Source of the DNA: Fibrobacter sp.
Lineage (GTDB): Bacteria > Fibrobacterota > Fibrobacteria > Fibrobacterales > Fibrobacteraceae
Assembly (NCBI GenBank): GCA_017520105.1
Contig: JAFWRL010000139.1
Location: 1-19,485, forward strand
DNA length: 19,485 nucleotides
Direction of reading: 5' to 3'
The position numbers were made by a program, and so were the translations under genes. Positions 5,159 through 14,800 of this stretch are shown here, piece after piece. Position 1 is the stretch's first letter. The number at the start of each line of letters is the position of its first letter. The notes beneath the pieces were generated by a model that was not told the origin of the DNA, did not search any database, and was given only the letters and a program-made list of their open reading frames with translations.

Positions 5159-6283
5159 CTAAAAGAAACTTCCTTTCACGCCGACGGCGATGGTCCACTG
5201 CTGGCCGATATCGCTCCAGTCGGGAGCATTCCATTCTTTCATCGGCTTTTCGCTATACTCGTTCTTGCTATCGGCTCCGCCCGCCTTGTCATGAATCGGG
5301 AGCGAGAACGCTAGGAACACCGGGAAATCCGGATTCGAAAATTCAATGCCATACACAAGCGACAACGACCACGCCTGATGATCCGGGTCCGGTCTCGGGT
5401 TGTAGCTACCTTCTGTTTCAGAGGATATCCACGCCACGCCCAGCGGCACAGAGAAGTTCAAGCCGAAAGACTGCACAATGCCAGAACGTCCACGGTATCC
5501 GTAAGCAATAGAGCCACCAATAGAAGGCGGAGTATATGCGCCAAGATCGTTCTCGCCATACGGTTTAAAGCGGTACTTGAAACGGTCTCCACTCTTGTTC
5601 TTGATATCTTTCCAATAACTGTCGTTAAATTCATTTTCGCCCGAGAACAAGTGCATCGCAAACGGATGCGTGTAACTCAAGCTGTAAAGCCAAATTCCTT
5701 TATCAGTATCACGGCTGTAGTCCCAGCCAAGCGTAAGCGAATAAAGGCCGCTACCTTTTTGGAAACTGCTCGGCAAGATTTCCTTTGACGCATCCGTTCC
5801 GCGCTTGATGTCGTACTGCCCCGTCGGAATCGTGAGCGAAGCCGAAAGCGAGGCGGCACCGCCACTGCCAATCGTCTTGCTAAAATCAAACGAAATATCC
5901 CCAAGGCCGCCCGTACTGCGATCCACCGGTGGTTGATTACTGCGATACTGCACTTCGCCGCGATGACTCATGAGCGGAATCGACACACCCACCTTCGTAT
6001 CCCACGTAGGCTTGATCGAAAAATGCGGAGTCACCGAGAACGCCGAGAAATTCTGCCCCACGTTGTACTTCGAGAAGACTTCCGCTTCTAAATAACCGCC
6101 AGAAACGCCCTGGCCAATCCACTTGATGCCATCGCCAGAACCGCCACCGGAACCGCCTGCACCGCAACCGCCAATAGACTCCCACGGAGTCGAAGGCGTC
6201 ACAGGAGAATTAAACCCCGCATAAAAAGCAACAGCAACAAGTGCGGCAACAGAACTACATTCAATCAAAAAATTCTTTTTCAT
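5159..6283 (-). CDS. Outer-membrane beta-barrel protein of unknown function
   Basis: The 374-residue product begins MKKNFLIEC with a hydrophobic segment to about residue 24, a likely signal peptide. A Gly-rich stretch with one Cys (SIGGCGAGGSGGGSG) follows. From about residue 60 it is made of alternating amphipathic strands and ends in GVKGSFF; a terminal Phe is typical of outer-membrane barrels. The overall look resembles the MetA-like/transporter barrel group (PF13557), but I would not name a substrate. A GTG at 6295 would overlap the previous stop, but the ATG at 6283 is preferred because GAGG stands six bases upstream and the signal peptide then starts at once. It follows the lipoprotein gene with only eight bases between, so the two are probably co-translated and may work together in the envelope. 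Confidence 0.75.
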   Translation of the reverse strand: MKKNFLIECSSVAALVAVAFYAGFNSPVTPSTPWESIGGCGAGGSGGGSGDGIKWIGQGVSGGYLEAEVFSKYNVGQNFSAFSVTPHFSIKPTWDTKVGVSIPLMSHRGEVQYRSNQPPVDRSTGGLGDISFDFSKTIGSGGAASLSASLTIPTGQYDIKRGTDASKEILPSSFQKGSGLYSLTLGWDYSRDTDKGIWLYSLSYTHPFAMHLFSGENEFNDSYWKDIKNKSGDRFKYRFKPYGENDLGAYTPPSIGGSIAYGYRGRSGIVQSFGLNFSVPLGVAWISSETEGSYNPRPDPDHQAWSLSLVYGIEFSNPDFPVFLAFSLPIHDKAGGADSKNEYSEKPMKEWNAPDWSDIGQQWTIAVGVKGSFF

Positions 6284-6289
6284 GCCGAA

Positions 6290-6293
6290 CCTC
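6290..6293 (-). promoter_or_regulatory. Shine-Dalgarno GAGG inside the previous gene's stop
   Basis: On the minus strand the end of the lipoprotein gene reads GTGAGGTTCGGCATG: the stop TGA shares bases with GAGG, which is six bases before the barrel-protein ATG. This decides the start at 6283 and points to translational coupling. Confidence 0.65.
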
Positions 6294-7491
6294 ACGGAAG
6301 CTTAAGCATATATGCGTATTTGTAGCCCGTTGACAAGAACTTTCCATCAGGAGAACGTCCGCCAGTCATAGGCACGGAAGCAATTTCACGATTTTCCCCA
6401 ACCCACTCTACAGCAAGGTCTTTCGGGACACCGGCCGTCACACGGATTTCACGCATTACGGTCCGCCCCACGGAACCATCTTGAACAGACTTTTCAGTCA
6501 GCACATTCGTATTGAATATGGGCGCACCTTGCGGAAGTTCCGTCCAAAGTACAAACAGGCGAGCACCAATATTAAACCAATGCGGTTGCGCAGGCTCCGA
6601 CATCATATCCTTTGTACGAGGAACCTTGACCGGCTTGGCATCCTTTGCCAGTTCCTGGATATAAGATTCCCAGGTCTGCTCATTCAGCTTCATCTGATAG
6701 ACTACAAACTTTCCATCCGGCGAAATCAACGGACTATCAATTCCCCAATCGCTACGATCGGACGGTTTCTTCAACGAAACAGCCTTGGATTTACCACCAT
6801 TTGCATAATCGACAAAAACAATATGCTGCTTGACCTTTGTATCTCCATCAACATACGTAAGGCGCACTTTATCCGTACCGAAAAAGCCCTTGACCGTCGA
6901 AACGTCGCCATCCTTTTCAGCCTTTGCCGAAGGATCCACCCACAAATGCGGAGTCGCCTCTTCTATGATGTTTTTTTCGTAGAAAAAGAACTTAGCCTTA
7001 TCCGACGTGCGAACAGCAAAAATGCCGAAGTCCAAGACATCAGGACAACCTGTACCGCCATCGGGAGCGTGACCATGTAACGCAACGATGTAATCAGGAT
7101 GCGCACTCCATTCCGGGTCCTGGTATTGGCATTCACCTTTAGTGGTATCACGCATCAAAAACCACTTCACTTTGTTTGCCGTATCCGAGACCGTCAAACG
7201 ATCGTGCTGGCGAACATAGTTCGTATCATAACCTGAATCCGACGTTTTGATTTTAAGCTCACTAAAATTGAGCCACAGCATTGATGCCGGGAAATTCACC
7301 GTATCTTGCGAAACGGACGGATTGCATGTTTGCTGATTGTTGTTTATAGCGAAAATTTTCCCCAATTCAGAACTATTACCGGATTTGGAATTATCATCCG
7401 AATAATCGGCCTCAAATGGGTCGGGACTATAACATGCAAAAAGCGAAAGGGCACAAAGCCCCAAGAGCAAAAAATTCTTTTTCATCATCAT
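6292..7491 (-). CDS. Lipoprotein with TolB-like beta-propeller features
   Basis: The 399-residue product starts with MMMKKNFLLLGL and a lipobox SLFAC with Cys20 as the lipidation site, followed by acidic residues (DPFEADYSDD). Two SPDGKF motifs, LISPDGKFVVYQ at about 255 and RSPDGKFLSTGY near the C-terminus, are the signature of TolB/WD40-like propeller blades. Five Cys lie in the first half after the lipidation site (in QTCNPS, GECQYQ and GTGCPD among others visible). TolB-type propellers in lipoproteins usually bind partner proteins or glycans in the envelope; the partner here is unknown. Three ATG codons stand in a row (7483-7491) and the true start may be any of them; no Shine-Dalgarno precedes them. 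It is the first gene of a pair with the barrel protein. Confidence 0.7.
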   Translation of the reverse strand: MMMKKNFLLLGLCALSLFACYSPDPFEADYSDDNSKSGNSSELGKIFAINNNQQTCNPSVSQDTVNFPASMLWLNFSELKIKTSDSGYDTNYVRQHDRLTVSDTANKVKWFLMRDTTKGECQYQDPEWSAHPDYIVALHGHAPDGGTGCPDVLDFGIFAVRTSDKAKFFFYEKNIIEEATPHLWVDPSAKAEKDGDVSTVKGFFGTDKVRLTYVDGDTKVKQHIVFVDYANGGKSKAVSLKKPSDRSDWGIDSPLISPDGKFVVYQMKLNEQTWESYIQELAKDAKPVKVPRTKDMMSEPAQPHWFNIGARLFVLWTELPQGAPIFNTNVLTEKSVQDGSVGRTVMREIRVTAGVPKDLAVEWVGENREIASVPMTGGRSPDGKFLSTGYKYAYMLKLP

Positions 7492-7534
7492 ACAATATAA
7501 AAAAGAATTTGAAGCAAATCGGGAACTGTTGGGG

Positions 7535-7540
7535 ATTATA
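7535..7540 (-). promoter_or_regulatory. Candidate -10 box of the lipoprotein/barrel pair
   Basis: TATAAT on the minus strand, 43 bases before the first ATG (7491), in the 61-base gap after rfbD. No good -35 box is visible at the right spacing. Confidence 0.35.
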
Positions 7541-7552
7541 GCCCTACAGACC

Positions 7553-8473
7553 TTACACGACTACGCCGATTTCCTTTAAGTAACGAGCAAGAGCGTCTTG
7601 CCATGTCGGGAGCGGCTTGAATCCGGCTTCCACAAGTTTACTCTTGTCGAGGCGGCTGTTGAACGGGCGTGCAGCCTTAGAAAGTCCATACTCCGCAGTT
7701 GTCACCGGCAAAACCTTCGTCGGGAGGCCAGCTTGCTTATAAATTTCCTTGGTAAAGTCGTACCAACTGATGAATCCGCCTTCGTTCGTCGCATGGTAGT
7801 AACCATACTTTTCAGTCTCGTTCATATCAACGAGCAATCGAGACAAATCAAGCGTGTAAGTCGGCGTGCCAATTTGATCATAAACGACGCGGACGGTATC
7901 GTGAGACTCCCCCACTTTCAGCATCGTCTTGATGAAATTCTTGCCATTAAGACCGAACACCCAAGCAATGCGAACAATAAAATACTTTTCAAGCGTATTG
8001 GCAACAGCAAGTTCACCTTCAAGCTTTGTTTGACCATAAACGTTCAAAGGCTTGTAATCCTTGCAGTCCGGTTTCCACGGAGAGGTTCCCTGGCCATCGA
8101 ATACGTAATCCGTACTGATGTAGGTCATCTTGCAGCCAAGTTTTTTGCATGCGTTGGCGATATTCTGCGTACCACCGGCATTCACAGCGCGAACCTTCGA
8201 AACATTCGCATCGTCTTCGGCCATATCGACCGCAGTCCACGCAGCACAATGAATCACAGCATCCGGCTTCACCTCGGAAATCACTTTTTCGACAGCCACA
8301 GGATCCGTAATGTCAAGAGAAACATAAGGCATCGTAGTTACGGCACTACCATCAGCGACACCGCTATAAGACGGAGCCATATCCGAGCCCACGCCTGTAT
8401 AACCGCGCTTTGCAAGTTCATTCATCACATCATGACCCAACTGGCCACCAACACCTGTCACAAAAAATTTCAT
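7553..8473 (-). CDS. rfbD: dTDP-4-dehydrorhamnose reductase
   Basis: The enzyme reduces dTDP-4-dehydro-L-rhamnose to dTDP-L-rhamnose with NAD(P)H, the last step of the rhamnose donor pathway for surface polysaccharide, in the cytoplasm. The 306-residue product has the family's usual length (near 290-300). Visible features: the Rossmann nucleotide loop TGVGGQLG (6-13), the SDR catalytic set ISTDYVFDG (119-127, Ser120/Thr121) with Tyr146 and Lys150 in YGQTK, the RIAWVFG strand (168-174), QIGTPTYTLDL (200-210), and RPFNSRLDKSK (269-279), the typical RmlD C-terminal motif. The start ATG at 8473 has AGAGG (8481-8485) seven bases upstream. The rfbA, rfbB and rfbC partners are not next to it, so this copy stands alone between an envelope pair and a giant surface protein. 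Confidence 0.93.
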   Translation of the reverse strand: MKFFVTGVGGQLGHDVMNELAKRGYTGVGSDMAPSYSGVADGSAVTTMPYVSLDITDPVAVEKVISEVKPDAVIHCAAWTAVDMAEDDANVSKVRAVNAGGTQNIANACKKLGCKMTYISTDYVFDGQGTSPWKPDCKDYKPLNVYGQTKLEGELAVANTLEKYFIVRIAWVFGLNGKNFIKTMLKVGESHDTVRVVYDQIGTPTYTLDLSRLLVDMNETEKYGYYHATNEGGFISWYDFTKEIYKQAGLPTKVLPVTTAEYGLSKAARPFNSRLDKSKLVEAGFKPLPTWQDALARYLKEIGVVV

Positions 8474-8490
8474 AATAAAACCTCTAAAGG

Positions 8491-8521
8491 AAAAGATAGT
8501 AAAAGGCGGGAGTTCGACAAA
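8491..8521 (-). promoter_or_regulatory. Candidate rfbD promoter
   Basis: On the minus strand TTTG (8521-8518) is followed after 19 bases by TATCTTTT (8498-8491), which fits the Bacteroidetes TTTG-N19-21-TANNTTTG layout except for the last base. TACTAT (8501-8496) is a rival -10 box. Either gives a very short leader, which lowers confidence. Confidence 0.25.
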
Positions 8522-8536
8522 TCTTGCAGAACATTG

Positions 8537-8557
8537 AAAAAGGGGCCTTGCGGCCCC
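8537..8557 (-). terminator. Rho-independent terminator of the giant gene
   Basis: On the minus strand GGGGCC-GCAA-GGCCCC (8557-8542) forms a perfect six-base GC stem, extended by AAA/TTT pairs, and is followed by five T (8541-8537). It lies 35 bases after the giant gene's stop and separates it from rfbD. Confidence 0.88.
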
Positions 8558-8591
8558 TTTGCTATAGCTTTCACATTTCGTTGTTAAAGCG

Positions 8592-8810
8592 CTACTTCAC
8601 CAGAATTTGGCGAGTGACTTGAGCGGAACCCACACGGACGCGGAGGATATACACGCCGTTCTTCGGCACGTCCATAGCGACCTTGTTCGTTCCGAACACG
8701 GACTTTGCCGATGCTGTCGCGATAACGCCACCCTTAGCCGTCAAGAGTTCAACTCTCGTGCTTTCGTCAACGAGTTCGTCAGGAACTTCGAACGAGACAT
8801 GCAGCTGGTT
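8592..8810 (-). other. T9SS-type C-terminal sorting domain (within the giant CDS)
   Basis: The last about 72 residues follow the type A CTD layout: VELLTAKGGVIATA resembles VxixdxxGxvvxx, then KVAMDVPKNGVYILRV resembles xldlsxlpxGvYxvxv, and the end RQILVK resembles kkivvK. Such domains direct export through the T9SS and are usually removed at the surface. The match is by eye. Confidence 0.65.
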
Positions 8811-11800
8811 GCCAAGCTTTGCGGAGCGGAGGCCCTTCAAGCCGGACTTCTGGGCGACTGCGATTGTGCCACGTTCGACACGCACCGTAGCGTTCTTCGG
8901 CTTGGAGCTCAGCGACACCTGCAACGGAGTTCCTTCCTTCATCTCGGTCGTCGTGCCATCGACAGTCACATACACGTGGTAGCCAAAGGCATTGATGTCC
9001 TTGATGCCGGCAAACGAGAGGTAGCCAGCGCGGCTGCCCGTTGCAGAGAGGGCAAGCGTCCATTCCTTTTCGGAATCGGCATCCTTGATGGACTTCGCGA
9101 GACCGTGCTTGCCATCGACAATCGAGAGCGTCACATGGTCGCCAAAGCTTGCCGGCGGTTCTTCGGCAACAAACGGATTGTTGCTGACACCCAAGATGTT
9201 CCAGGAGTCGCGATGACCGTTGTTGTCTTCGAGCACAGCCTGCAACGTCCAGCGATCCTTCGTCGAGGCCTTCGCAAGCGTACGCTTCGAGAGCACGCCC
9301 TTGCCCTCGTCAGCAGCGCTGGAGAACGTGAAGATGGGCTTGGCGGACACAGTCCACTGAGACTTCTTCGAGACCTTTGCCCACACAGCTTCGTAAGGTT
9401 CAAGAGTCGTTTCGACGACACCGTCGATTTCTTCGTAATCGCTAGTTTCTGCATTGTAGCGCCAGAACGAGATTTCAGCATTTTCGTCAACGTTCTTACG
9501 ACCGTTTCCGTTCAAGCTGAACAAATTCACGCGCCAGCCATGCGGGTTCGCCACGAGGTTCCAGCCAGAACCGATGCTGTCGAGTTCCCAAACAATGTCT
9601 TCGCCTTCATCCTCGATATCATCACGGATGACAAGCGGAGTGCCGCTCCGAGAGCTGTACCAGACACCACGAGTACCGACAATTTCATCGCCACGGTTAA
9701 ACGTCTTGTACTGCCAGAATTCACCGCAGTAAGAATCGTCCCACCAGTAGAAGTGATTACTGTCGTTCCAGACAATAGCGCTGGTATCCACAGGAGCAAG
9801 GGAAATCATACGCCAGCTTTCAGCAGCAAACGAGGCTACCTGAGCGTTCACAGTAAACTGCTTGCCATATTCAGCGGATTCCTTACGGTCACTGAACGTG
9901 AGGAGCATCTTGTACGTACCCGGCTTATTCACGCGCATAATGACTTCATCGGCAAATGCAGATACGACAGAGTCGCCCAGCAAGGAGTCGAGAACCAAAA
10001 CGCCCTTTTCATCCGTAATACGCACACGGCCAGAGACTGCGCGAGTCACTTCGAATTCGCTCGTCTTGAAGCCCACGCGAACGGCATTACCGCTCTGTGC
10101 GAAGTTCTTATCAACAATTTCGATCGGAGTCTTGTTCGCCTTGCCGAAGTAGGCCTTCATCACAACCTTCTCCATGTTCGTCGGCAGATGGTCGCCTTCA
10201 TGGAGAACAGATTCCTTCTTGCCATCACGCATCACGACGAGAGAATCAAGTACAAAGCTGGAATCCGGATTTGTACGTACCGTCCAATTATCGCTTTCGA
10301 TTTCGGCAGGCAACAGCATCGAGCCATACTTGTTGAACTTGTGCACAACGTTGGACTTGTCCATATTTTCAACAAGATGAACATCGCCATGTTTCTGATC
10401 CACTTCGATTCGGGCAATCTTGCCGGCACAATCATCAACCTTGTTCGTCCACTGAGCATAGAGTTTAACATTCTTCAAGGAATTAATGTTCGGATAGGCA
10501 GCGTAGAGGTCTCCAATCATTGCATCCTGCAAGTTCGTGTAGGAAGTTGTACCCACCTTCACGCTCCAGCCAGCAACGCAGCTATCCGTATTATAGACCA
10601 TCGTCGGGAACGCGGTTTCCGTCTTGTCTTCGGTAGAGGCGAAGTCGCCATCCTGCATCCAGTCGTCACCGTAGAACAGCGATTCTCCAGAAACATTGAA
10701 GACGAAGTGGAATTCCTTGAACACGGCGAGCACCTTGACCGTCACGTCAGTCTTGACGACCTTGAACGCGTCATTCGCAGTAGAATCCTTAGCCTTGGCC
10801 GTCGTCCAGACGAGCGGCTTCTTGGCGTTCATCGACCAGGAATCGTTGACGTCGAAGTGAGCCTGGAAAATCAAGCCATTATCAACAGACGGCACCTTCA
10901 TGCCCTTTTCGGATACTGCATGGGCGAAGGAGCGGTCCCCGACAAACTGCGTCAAAGTGAGCGAGCCCTTGGCGGCGCTGTCAGCCTTGACCGTAATTGT
11001 CTGGACGGTCTTCTTCTGCCATACGGCGTAGAGAACCGGAGTCTTGTTGGCGTTGCTCTTGTTGGAGCGGAACGTGTCGTAAGAGCCTGCAAGTTTTTCG
11101 TCGTATGTCACAGAACCCTTGGTGGCGTTCTTGTCGAAACTCCAACCAGCGAGCACGGCGTCGGTACGATAGACTTCACTCGGGAGGACGTCTTCGAACG
11201 ACTTGGCGGTCCAGGCAAATTCCTTGAACGCGTCACCGAAAAATACCTTGTTCGAACCAGCGTTAGTATTGAGAGCGAACTGAACCGGGCTGAACTTGCC
11301 CACGGCACGCAAAGCCACGTTCGACACAAACTTGTACGTATCGCCGGTGTTGACGGTCGTGAGCAGCTTGCCACTCTTCGTATCGAGAATTTCAATGCCA
11401 GTGTATTCGTTCTTGTTGTAAGAATTCGGCTTGAACGAAACTGCAAACACGAGATCGTTTTCCGAAGGAACGGTAAGCGTTTCGCCCGGTTTTACCGTAT
11501 AGACGCTAGAAGCGTTCTTCAATTCGAACGAACCTTCTTCGACCAAGTTCGTAATCGCAATCGTGTAAGTCTTTCTAGCATTATCAACAGCCCAGACTGC
11601 ATACAACGTATCAGCCTTGGCGGAGTTTTCAATTGCGTTCACAAATTCGTCGTTCACGTTCGTGAATACCTTGCCCGCCGCAGCACTCGTAAGAGGTTCA
11701 AACGACCAGCCTACAAGCTTTGCATCGTTACGGTAGAGGTTCATCGGCAATGCATCGCCGATTACAAACTCGCCCTTCGCCGTGAAGTCTGCACCGCTGA

Positions 11801-14800
11801 ACACGCTTGCCTTGCCTGCATTCGCATTGAAGGCGAACGTGTAGGTCACGACATCCGAGGTCACGCTGAGCTTGACGTTGTTCTGGGCTTTAGCGACAAT
11901 GAACATGTTGCCGTTCACGACGTTGAAGAGCCTGTTACCGTTTGCATCTTCACCAGCGACATTCTTGCCGAACGTGTATGCCGGAGAAGCGGCGGTGAAC
12001 TTCACGCCGAGTTTCATGCCTATAAGCGTCGGGATTTCAATGCCGTTCGTACCAACATTGTACCAAGTGGTGTCAGCATTGAGCACACGGTAAACCTTGA
12101 AGCTACCCTGAGCGGCAGGCATGCCGGAAGTGACGGTGAACGTCGTCGGCGAGCAACCAGCCGTGCCCTTCTTCGTCCAAACAGCGTAGAGCGTATCCGT
12201 TGCGGTTGCGGCATTGAGCGTGCGGAGTGCTTCGGCATCGAACGTTCCGATAACCGTGCGGCCAGCCTTGTCGAGAGCCCAGCCCGTGAGGCAAGCATCC
12301 GTGCGGGCCATCACGTCGAGCGTCTGGAGAGACTTGGATTCAGCTACACTTGCAATCGTGTAGGTTCCGCTGTTCTTCATGTTCGGACTGTAGAACACAG
12401 CGCTATCCACTGCATAGTTCTTATTGTATGCGAACGTGTAGGAGTTCTTCAGGAGCGGAGCCTTGACAGAGCCAAGGTTTACACCAGCAGTGAGCATGTC
12501 ACCATCGGTGTAATCCGTCCAGTCAGCCGTAGCGGCAGTGCCCTTGACAGAGAGCTTGGCGTCCGTATCGAGAATCACGCCGGAACCGCTCTTCACCGTG
12601 AACGCAACCGCATTGAACGAGACATCGTTGTTCTTGGACGGAACCACAAAGTTAGCAGCAGCGGCTTCGTAAGCGCGTTCAGCAACCTTGCCATCACCAA
12701 GAGCGAACGTTCTCGTAAACTTGTACGAGCCCTTGTCAGTATCGGCGAGCTTGACCGTCACGCTGTTAGCAGCAGAGCAAGCGCCCCAGTAAGCGTAGAG
12801 CGTTGCCGGAGAAGTCTTGCCGAGAGCAGCGAACTTCGCAATGAATGCGTCACTAAGTTCGGTATAGACGCCGTCGGTCTTGTCGTTAGCGGCGAACGTG
12901 TAACCCTGCAAGCAGTAGCCGTCGCGGTACATCGCCATCGGGAACTTCTTGTCGGTGCTTTCAACGCTGTAGCCAGCCTTCACAATCCAGTTGCCAGCGT
13001 TATCCGTAGAGAACGAAGCATCATTGATATAGGCAGACCAAGAATCATCGAAGTAAGCGGCACCCTTGTCGTTTTCGCTGAAGGCGAACATGTAATCCAC
13101 CTTAGAGGAGTTCACGGCAAGTTTCACATTCTTCTGGGCTTGAGCGACAGTGAACATGTTGCCATTCTTCGTGCTGAACAGTCTGGTTCCGCTAGCATCG
13201 TTGCCGATAACGTCGGAGCCGAACGTGTATGCCGGAGAGGCAGCAGTGAACTTCACGCCGAGCTTCATGCCCGTAAGCGTCGGAACTTCAAAGCCGTTCG
13301 TGCCCACGTCGTACCAAGTGGTATCATCACCGATCGTGCGATAGACCTTGAAGCTACCCTGAGCAACCGGCATGCCGGAAGTGACCGTGAACGTCGTCGG
13401 CGTGCAGCTTGCGCCCTTTGCAGTCCATACGGCGTAGAGCGTGCCGACATCTTCGCCAGCATCTTCGAGAGCGTTGATCGTGCGGAGTGCTTCGGCATCG
13501 AACGTTCCGATGACCGTGCGGCCAGCCTTGTCGAGAGCCCAGCCCGTGAGGCAAGCATCAGCGCGTCCCATCACGTCGAGCGTCTGGAGAGACTTGGATT
13601 CCGATACGTTAGCAACCGTATAGGTTCCGCTGTTCTTCATATTCGGGCTGTAGAACACAGCCTTGCCGTCATTATAGTTCCTGTCGTAAGCGAACGTGTA
13701 CTTGTTCTTCAGGATCGGAGCCTTGACAGAATCCACGCTGGAGTTGACCGTGAAGAGTCCGTCAATTTCCGTCCAAGTAGAGGCCTTGCGATAAGCGTAC
13801 TTCGCTTCGGTATCCACGATTGCGTCAACACCGCTCTTGACTTCGAATTCAACGTTGTTGAACGAGACGTCGTTCTTGGACGGAATCTTGAAGTTAGCGG
13901 TTGTAGCCGTGTAGGTACGTTCAGCAACATTGCCATCGCCAAGGTCGAACGTTCTCGTAAACTTGTACGAACCCTTGTCGGTATCCGTAAGCTTGACGGT
14001 CGTGCCGGTGCTTGTGCAAGTTTCCCAGTAAGCGTAGAGCGTTGCCGGAGAAGTCTTGCCGAGAGCGGCAAACTTCGCAATGAACGTATCGTTGAGTTCG
14101 GTATAGACACCGTCGGTCTTGTCGTTAGCGGCGAAGGTGTAACCCTGCAAGCAGTAGCCGTCGCGGTACATCGCCATCGGGAACTTCTTATCGCTGCTGT
14201 TCACGCTGTAGCCGACCTTGACGATCCAGTTGTTGTTAGCACCGTCAGAGAACGAAGCGTCATTGATATAGGCAGACCAGGAATCGCCGAAGTAGGCAGC
14301 GCCCTTGTCGTTTTCGTTGAACGCGAAGACGTATTCAACCGCGTCAGAGTTCACGTTAAGCTTGAGGTTTTTCTGAGCAGAGGCGACTTCGAAGGTCTTG
14401 CCGTTCACGACGTTGAAGAGTCTGTTGCCGCTAGCATCTTCGCCGGCGACATTATTACCGAACGTGTATGCCGGAGAGGCGGCGATGAACTTCACGCCAA
14501 GCTTCATGCCAGCGAGCGTCGGGATTTCCACGCCGTTCGTGCCCACGTCGTACCAAGTGGTATCATCACCGATCGTGCGATAGACCTTGAAGTTACCCTG
14601 AGCAACCGGCATGCCGGAAGTGACCGTGAACGTCGTCGGCGTGCAGCTTGCGCCCTTTGCAGTCCATACGGCGTAGAGCGAGTCTGTTGCCAAGGCGGCA
14701 GCAAGCGTGCGGAGGGCATCGATGTCGAACACGTCGAGAACCGTGTTGCCAGCCTTGTCGAGAGCCCAGCCCGTGAGGCAAGCATCCGTGCGAGCCAAGA

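Noticed and set aside
6293..6295. GTG start for the barrel protein overlapping the previous stop
   Set aside because: No Shine-Dalgarno precedes it, while the ATG at 6283 has GAGG at six bases and begins a signal peptide directly.
6267..7485. Identical start sequence CAAAAAATTCTTTTTCAT in the lipoprotein and barrel genes
   Set aside because: It encodes the same short signal-peptide start (MKKNFL) with A/T-rich codons and does not extend further, so it is not evidence for duplication.
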